A stretch of DNA of 64,000 nt from Methanosarcinales archaeon Met12 (GTDB taxonomy: Archaea; Halobacteriota; UBA148; JAJOKI01), in assembly GCA_002813105.2 (NCBI GenBank), contig CP017966.2, forward strand, positions 248,001 to 312,000, in the 5' to 3' direction. The notes beneath the pieces were generated by a model, which saw only the letters and a program-made list of their open reading frames with translations, searched no databases and was not told the origin of the DNA. This document shows, piece after piece, positions 60,741-64,000 of the stretch (its first letter is position 1; the number at the start of each line of letters is the position of its first letter). A program made the position numbers and the translations under genes.

Positions 60741-61394
60741 CTACGAGCTTTTAATCGATCTGGATGCCGCCCTAACTGCTTCCATATTCTTTTCCACCAG
60801 TTCCTGTGCTCTGGCATATTTCCTTTTCAGCACATCGTCAAGAGCTGCCGTCGTCGCAGAGGCGACGAACTTTCTTTCTCCGAATCTCTCCGCAATCGCC
60901 TTTTCCAAACTATCAAATGTGACGATATCTGTTGCACCGACCAGTGCGCCGAGCATGGCCATGTTCGTTGCCAGCTCCGTACCTGCCACATCCAGCGCAA
61001 TTTGAGATGCGGGCACATAAAAAATTCTCGCATTGCGCTCCTTTAAACTTTGAGTATCTCGCTTAGACAATGATATTTCATCTGAGTCGTTGATTATCAG
61101 CAGACCATCTTGCTGTAGCCCTTCATAAAACGGCATCGTATAGCATTTTCCCTTTGTGATCACCTCTTCATGAAACACCATTATGACATTTGGATAGGTA
61201 ACCTCTCCTTTCTCATAGACCTCCTCTGAAGAGATTCGAACATAGCTCTCCGTAGGGGCAAGTCTTTTCTCTGCCCCAAAGAATGGTATCACGATGCTGT
61301 GCTTTCCATCTTTCACGGCGGCACTGCCCAGTATATTGGCAGCTGTAACCATTCCCTGCCCGCCAAGTCCAGACATCCTTATATCGAACCTCAT
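60741..61394 (-). CDS. 2-oxoacid:ferredoxin oxidoreductase gamma subunit
   Basis: A 217-residue gamma subunit (POR/KOR_C). Opening RMSGLGGQGMVTAANILGSA-like sequence (IRMSGLGGQGMVTAANIL), FFGAEKRLAPTESYVRISSE near 39, and ATNMAMLGALVGATDIV near 142 fit the family. It overlaps korB/porB by 4 bases and lies 13 bases before the ferredoxin. The substrate is not determinable from gamma. Confidence 0.9.
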   Translation of the reverse strand: MRFDIRMSGLGGQGMVTAANILGSAAVKDGKHSIVIPFFGAEKRLAPTESYVRISSEEVYEKGEVTYPNVIMVFHEEVITKGKCYTMPFYEGLQQDGLLIINDSDEISLSKRDTQSLKERNARIFYVPASQIALDVAGTELATNMAMLGALVGATDIVTFDSLEKAIAERFGERKFVASATTAALDDVLKRKYARAQELVEKNMEAVRAASRSIKSS

Positions 61395-62215
61395 TCCCCC
61401 AGCCTCTCTATCAGCTCTTTCGCATCAGAGCTCATGTATTCTCGTATCTGCTCATCGTCTTTAGTCCTCTTTAACGTCTCCGATGGACTGAACTTATAGT
61501 TGGTCGCACAGGGACAATATATCTGAACATACGTTGGTCCTATAGCCCTTGCCACGAGTATTGCCCTTCTCACCATCTTTTCCAGACGCCTTGGGCTGGC
61601 AGGACTCACAGCAGCAACATATGCGCAGCCGGACTCCCTGGCAATCTCGAACATTCGCGTTTTTGGATATTTCTTCCCAAGCGGGGCCATATACAATACA
61701 ACACCCTCACGCGTCATACTACTCTCTTGTCCGCCCGTGTTGGAGTAGCCCTCGTTGTCCAACATTATCGTCGTGATATTCTCCCTTCTAAACCAGGAGT
61801 GCATCGTCATGGAGAGCCCAATATCGGCCGTGCCACCGTCTCCTGCTACCACTACCACATCTTTGTGCTTATCTGGATACCTTATCTTCAGCGCCCTCTT
61901 CAAACCAGATGCCACTGCATTTTGATTTCCAAAAAGTGAGTGTATATTATGGATGGCCAACTGCGGCATGAGTATGCTGTTGCATCCAGTGGTCCCGACT
62001 ACAATGGTGTCTTCTGGACATGGAAGCGATGCAACGATCAACCTTATCGATAAACTAAGAGCGCATCCAGCGCATAATGGATGCTCCTCTATTGATTCTT
62101 TAAAAGTGCCCAGGTCTTTTATTCTCAGATTTCGTCCATAGGAACCATCCTGAACGAGCTCCCGATACTCTACGGGCAATACATCCTCGAAACCAGGAGA
62201 TATTTTAGGTATCAT
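61391..62215 (-). CDS. 2-oxoacid:ferredoxin oxidoreductase beta subunit (TPP binding)
   Basis: A 274-residue beta subunit. HPLCAGCALSLSIRLI near residue 45, then GTTGCNSIL, the TPP/Mg motif VVAGDGGTADIGLSMTM, and LDNEGYSNTGGQESSMT near 152 are family signatures; ending cysteines may hold the proximal 4Fe-4S cluster (CPCATNYKF). It directly follows porA with no gap (62215/62216). Pyruvate-type architecture (separate alpha, beta, gamma, delta) is likely; substrate not proven. Confidence 0.9.
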   Translation of the reverse strand: MIPKISPGFEDVLPVEYRELVQDGSYGRNLRIKDLGTFKESIEEHPLCAGCALSLSIRLIVASLPCPEDTIVVGTTGCNSILMPQLAIHNIHSLFGNQNAVASGLKRALKIRYPDKHKDVVVVAGDGGTADIGLSMTMHSWFRRENITTIMLDNEGYSNTGGQESSMTREGVVLYMAPLGKKYPKTRMFEIARESGCAYVAAVSPASPRRLEKMVRRAILVARAIGPTYVQIYCPCATNYKFSPSETLKRTKDDEQIREYMSSDAKELIERLGE

Positions 62216-63361
62216 TCATATCACTCTCGCGAGATTTTTTATTTCACTTAGTATGACTTCAGGAGGCATAGTCATGCCGCCAAATACTCTTGGACCTCCA
62301 CAGACTTTTGTGTAATCTGTTCTCGACATGACCTCCCTCGCCAGCCACCCAACGATATTGTGCTCTGGGACCAAGATTGCCTTCGGATTTTCTGTCAGTT
62401 CCCGAATTTCCTTATCTGGAAATGGCCTTATTACCTTGACCTTCACCAGCCCGGCATCGATGCCGTCCTTCTGTGCCCGCTCCACTGCCACTCTCGCCTG
62501 CGCAGCCGCGGTGCCTGACGCCATCAACAGTATCTCTGCATCTGGATTGGTAACTTCGATGGAACTTCCCAGATATTTTGCAATATGCTTTCGGGAGCGT
62601 TCTGCCGCAGCACGGACCTCTTGCTGCCAGCTGGCATGGGCATTATAGCTTATGTAATTGCTTTTCATGACGAACGGGTCTCTTATCTGCCTTATCGGCG
62701 GCGTCTCCATGTCCATCGTAGGGCAGGGGGATTTAGATGGGTCATAGGGGGGCAGCATCTCGTCTTCTGGCGTTACCTCAACAATTTCCCTTGTATGCGT
62801 GACAAAGAAGCCGTCTGCACACACGCCAACTGGTATGTGCACATCGGGTTGTTCGGCTATGACATATGCCTGAAGAAGCATATCAAAGAATTCCTGGGGG
62901 TTCTCGGCATGAAATATCAGCATTCCCGTGTCCATCAGCCACCCAATCTCAATGTTATCTGGCTGAATGGTCAGTGGGGAATTCACGCCCCTGCACATAA
63001 ATGCACATACAATGGGCAATCTCGCACCCGCCCAGCAGGGAAACATCTCAAATGCCCTCAATGTGCCAGGTCCAGATGTAGCAGTGAAAGTTCTAGCGCC
63101 ACCCATTGCTGCACCCGCTACAGCAGCCATTGCGCCAAGTTCGTGTTCAGCCCGATAATAATCCTTCAGATACCCCTCTGCATAAATATCTCCTACTAAA
63201 TGCATGGCCTCGCTCTGCGGCGTAATGGGATATGAAACTCCTATGTCGACATTTGCCCGCTTCACCGCCTCGGCAACTGCCTCGTTTCCAATCAAAAATT
63301 TCTTTTCACGCGGAGCTTCTTTGAGCAGGTATTCGGGGTCCACCACCTTTCTTTCCTTCAT
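62216..63361 (-). CDS. 2-oxoacid:ferredoxin oxidoreductase alpha subunit
   Basis: A 381-residue alpha subunit with GVSYPITPQSEAMHLVGDI near residue 38 (the YPITP motif), FTATSGPGTLRAFEMF near 92, and the C-terminal transketolase domain near 260 (VTNPDAEILLMASGTAAAQA) and VPEHNIVGWLAREVMS. Motif and length fit PorA. It overlaps the CdhB-like gene by 4 bases. The substrate (pyruvate, 2-oxoglutarate, another 2-oxoacid) is not known from sequence. Confidence 0.9.
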   Translation of the reverse strand: MKERKVVDPEYLLKEAPREKKFLIGNEAVAEAVKRANVDIGVSYPITPQSEAMHLVGDIYAEGYLKDYYRAEHELGAMAAVAGAAMGGARTFTATSGPGTLRAFEMFPCWAGARLPIVCAFMCRGVNSPLTIQPDNIEIGWLMDTGMLIFHAENPQEFFDMLLQAYVIAEQPDVHIPVGVCADGFFVTHTREIVEVTPEDEMLPPYDPSKSPCPTMDMETPPIRQIRDPFVMKSNYISYNAHASWQQEVRAAAERSRKHIAKYLGSSIEVTNPDAEILLMASGTAAAQARVAVERAQKDGIDAGLVKVKVIRPFPDKEIRELTENPKAILVPEHNIVGWLAREVMSRTDYTKVCGGPRVFGGMTMPPEVILSEIKNLARVI

Positions 63362-63957
63362 TTCGACCCCTCTCTAAGTCTTTCAATGACCTTCGTCAAC
63401 CTTCGTATATCCTCGACATGGACATCTCTAAGAGATATCATCGCATCCTCGTGGCCTGGATTGGCACATAGCGCTATCGTATAACAATCGGTTCCGCCCC
63501 TGATGATCTTCAAAGCCAGGTTTGCATAATGGCAGTGAACCCCGGCAAAAACGCATACATCTATCTCGTTGTGCCATATCGTCAAGTTGGGGTGATTGGG
63601 ATTGATCTCCACCTCTGGATTGATCATCGGATACTTAGGTCTGTAATCTGGCATCGGTATGATTTTCATGCCTGGCACCGCTTTTACCATCTCCTGCAGT
63701 GCGACTGCCTTGGCTACCGCCTTTTCTGACACTGCCCACAACACATTTGGCCCAGGGAAAAACGTAGGATTTTTGGCGCCCAGTAATTTTTTGGCAATTG
63801 CCTCCATCGCCACCTTCTCGGACACGATCTGTCCCTCAATCAATCCCTGCCCTTTTTCAGGAAGCACTATGCCCATCGATGCGGCCGCTGGCGAGAGGTA
63901 TGCCTCGGGACCGGGGACGACCTTATAATCTTTTTGCGAACATATTGCTGATGCCAT
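63358..63957 (-). CDS. CdhB-like protein heading the oxidoreductase operon
   Basis: A 199-residue protein annotated by family as CO dehydrogenase beta/epsilon-like. EKVAMEAIAKKLLGAKNPTF, FPGPNVLWAVSEKAVAKAVA and CVFAGVHCHYANLALKIIRG (near residue 134) match CdhB at 463-1026 only weakly but show the same fold pattern. It precedes porA, overlapping by 4 bases. Its gene is the first of the operon at the right edge, so a promoter lies near 63960. A CODH subunit in a 2-oxoacid oxidoreductase operon is odd: it may be a scaffold or electron partner. Confidence 0.7.
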   Translation of the reverse strand: MASAICSQKDYKVVPGPEAYLSPAAASMGIVLPEKGQGLIEGQIVSEKVAMEAIAKKLLGAKNPTFFPGPNVLWAVSEKAVAKAVALQEMVKAVPGMKIIPMPDYRPKYPMINPEVEINPNHPNLTIWHNEIDVCVFAGVHCHYANLALKIIRGGTDCYTIALCANPGHEDAMISLRDVHVEDIRRLTKVIERLREGSK

Positions 63958-64000
63958 ATGAGATTCCAGCCAGTTTTTCGTGAGGAAGAGAATAATAGGG

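Overview
The window looks like chromosomal DNA of a euryarchaeon of the methanogen or alkane/methane-oxidiser branch (Halobacteriota: Methanosarcinales, ANME-1 or Syntrophoarchaeum-like). The evidence is an archaeal CODH/acetyl-CoA synthase (ACDS) operon, tetrahydromethanopterin biosynthesis genes, archaeal CoA synthesis (pantoate kinase plus phosphopantothenate synthetase), archaeal replication and translation genes (PriS, PriL, PCNA, GINS, Nop10, eIF2-alpha, S27e, L44e, TFS), an archaeosortase/PGF-CTERM pair, a multihaem cytochrome c fragment, and DnaK/DnaJ/GrpE. Family names rest on motifs read by eye; no database search was run, and the species is not fixed.

Layout. 1-4130: minus-strand ACDS operon cooC-cdhA-cdhB-cdhC, running off the left edge. 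4180-6610: ACT-domain regulator, AbrB/PIN toxin-antitoxin pair, CxxCH cytochrome fragment with a PGF-CTERM tail, membrane-anchored protein. 6614-12650: coaBC-pok-pps-hisD, RelBE-like pair, aspS. 12897-17635: smc-scpA-scpB. 17816-23865: second PIN pair, rnhB, Trk potassium uptake (two TrkA-like proteins and TrkH), then a regulator-ferredoxin-geranylgeranyl reductase operon. 24028-25316: three small orphan genes. 25297-30560: minus-strand information-processing cluster (EndoQ, PAC2, Nop10, eIF2-alpha, S27e, L44e, GINS, PriS).

30600-42794 is mostly metal uptake: a minus-strand cobalt/nickel ECF operon (cbiM interrupted by a TAA codon, cbiN, cbiQ, an unlisted 34-residue membrane peptide, cbiO) and a plus-strand nikA-methyltransferase-nikBCDE-nikR locus. 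Between them lie an A+T-rich cassette of three overlapping orphan genes, a noncoding stretch with short direct repeats and tandem hairpins, and a gate-domain transporter. This is the most likely place for something undescribed. 42958-47300: grpE-dnaK-dnaJ and a third AbrB/PIN pair.

47310-52282: priL, PCNA, TFS, NUDIX, then artA-asd-pssA (protein sorting next to phosphatidylethanolamine-type lipid synthesis) and mptD. 52393-55508 is an A+T-rich foreign-looking island: a frameshifted DNA methyltransferase fused to a NotI-like endonuclease, and a SAM methyltransferase. 55625-57756: an archaeoflavoprotein/dihydromethanopterin-reductase-like protein and a dihydropteroate-synthase-like protein. 57965-59668: four small exported or membrane proteins of unknown function. 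59813-63957: a UPF0014/FetB-like permease and a minus-strand 2-oxoacid:ferredoxin oxidoreductase operon led by a CdhB-like protein.

At least four reading-frame breaks sit in short homopolymer runs (grpE, the methyltransferase twice, the signal-peptide gene near 57970). Some may be assembly errors rather than biology, so the frame-dependent claims should be read with that in mind. No tRNA, rRNA, complete insertion sequence or CRISPR array was seen.
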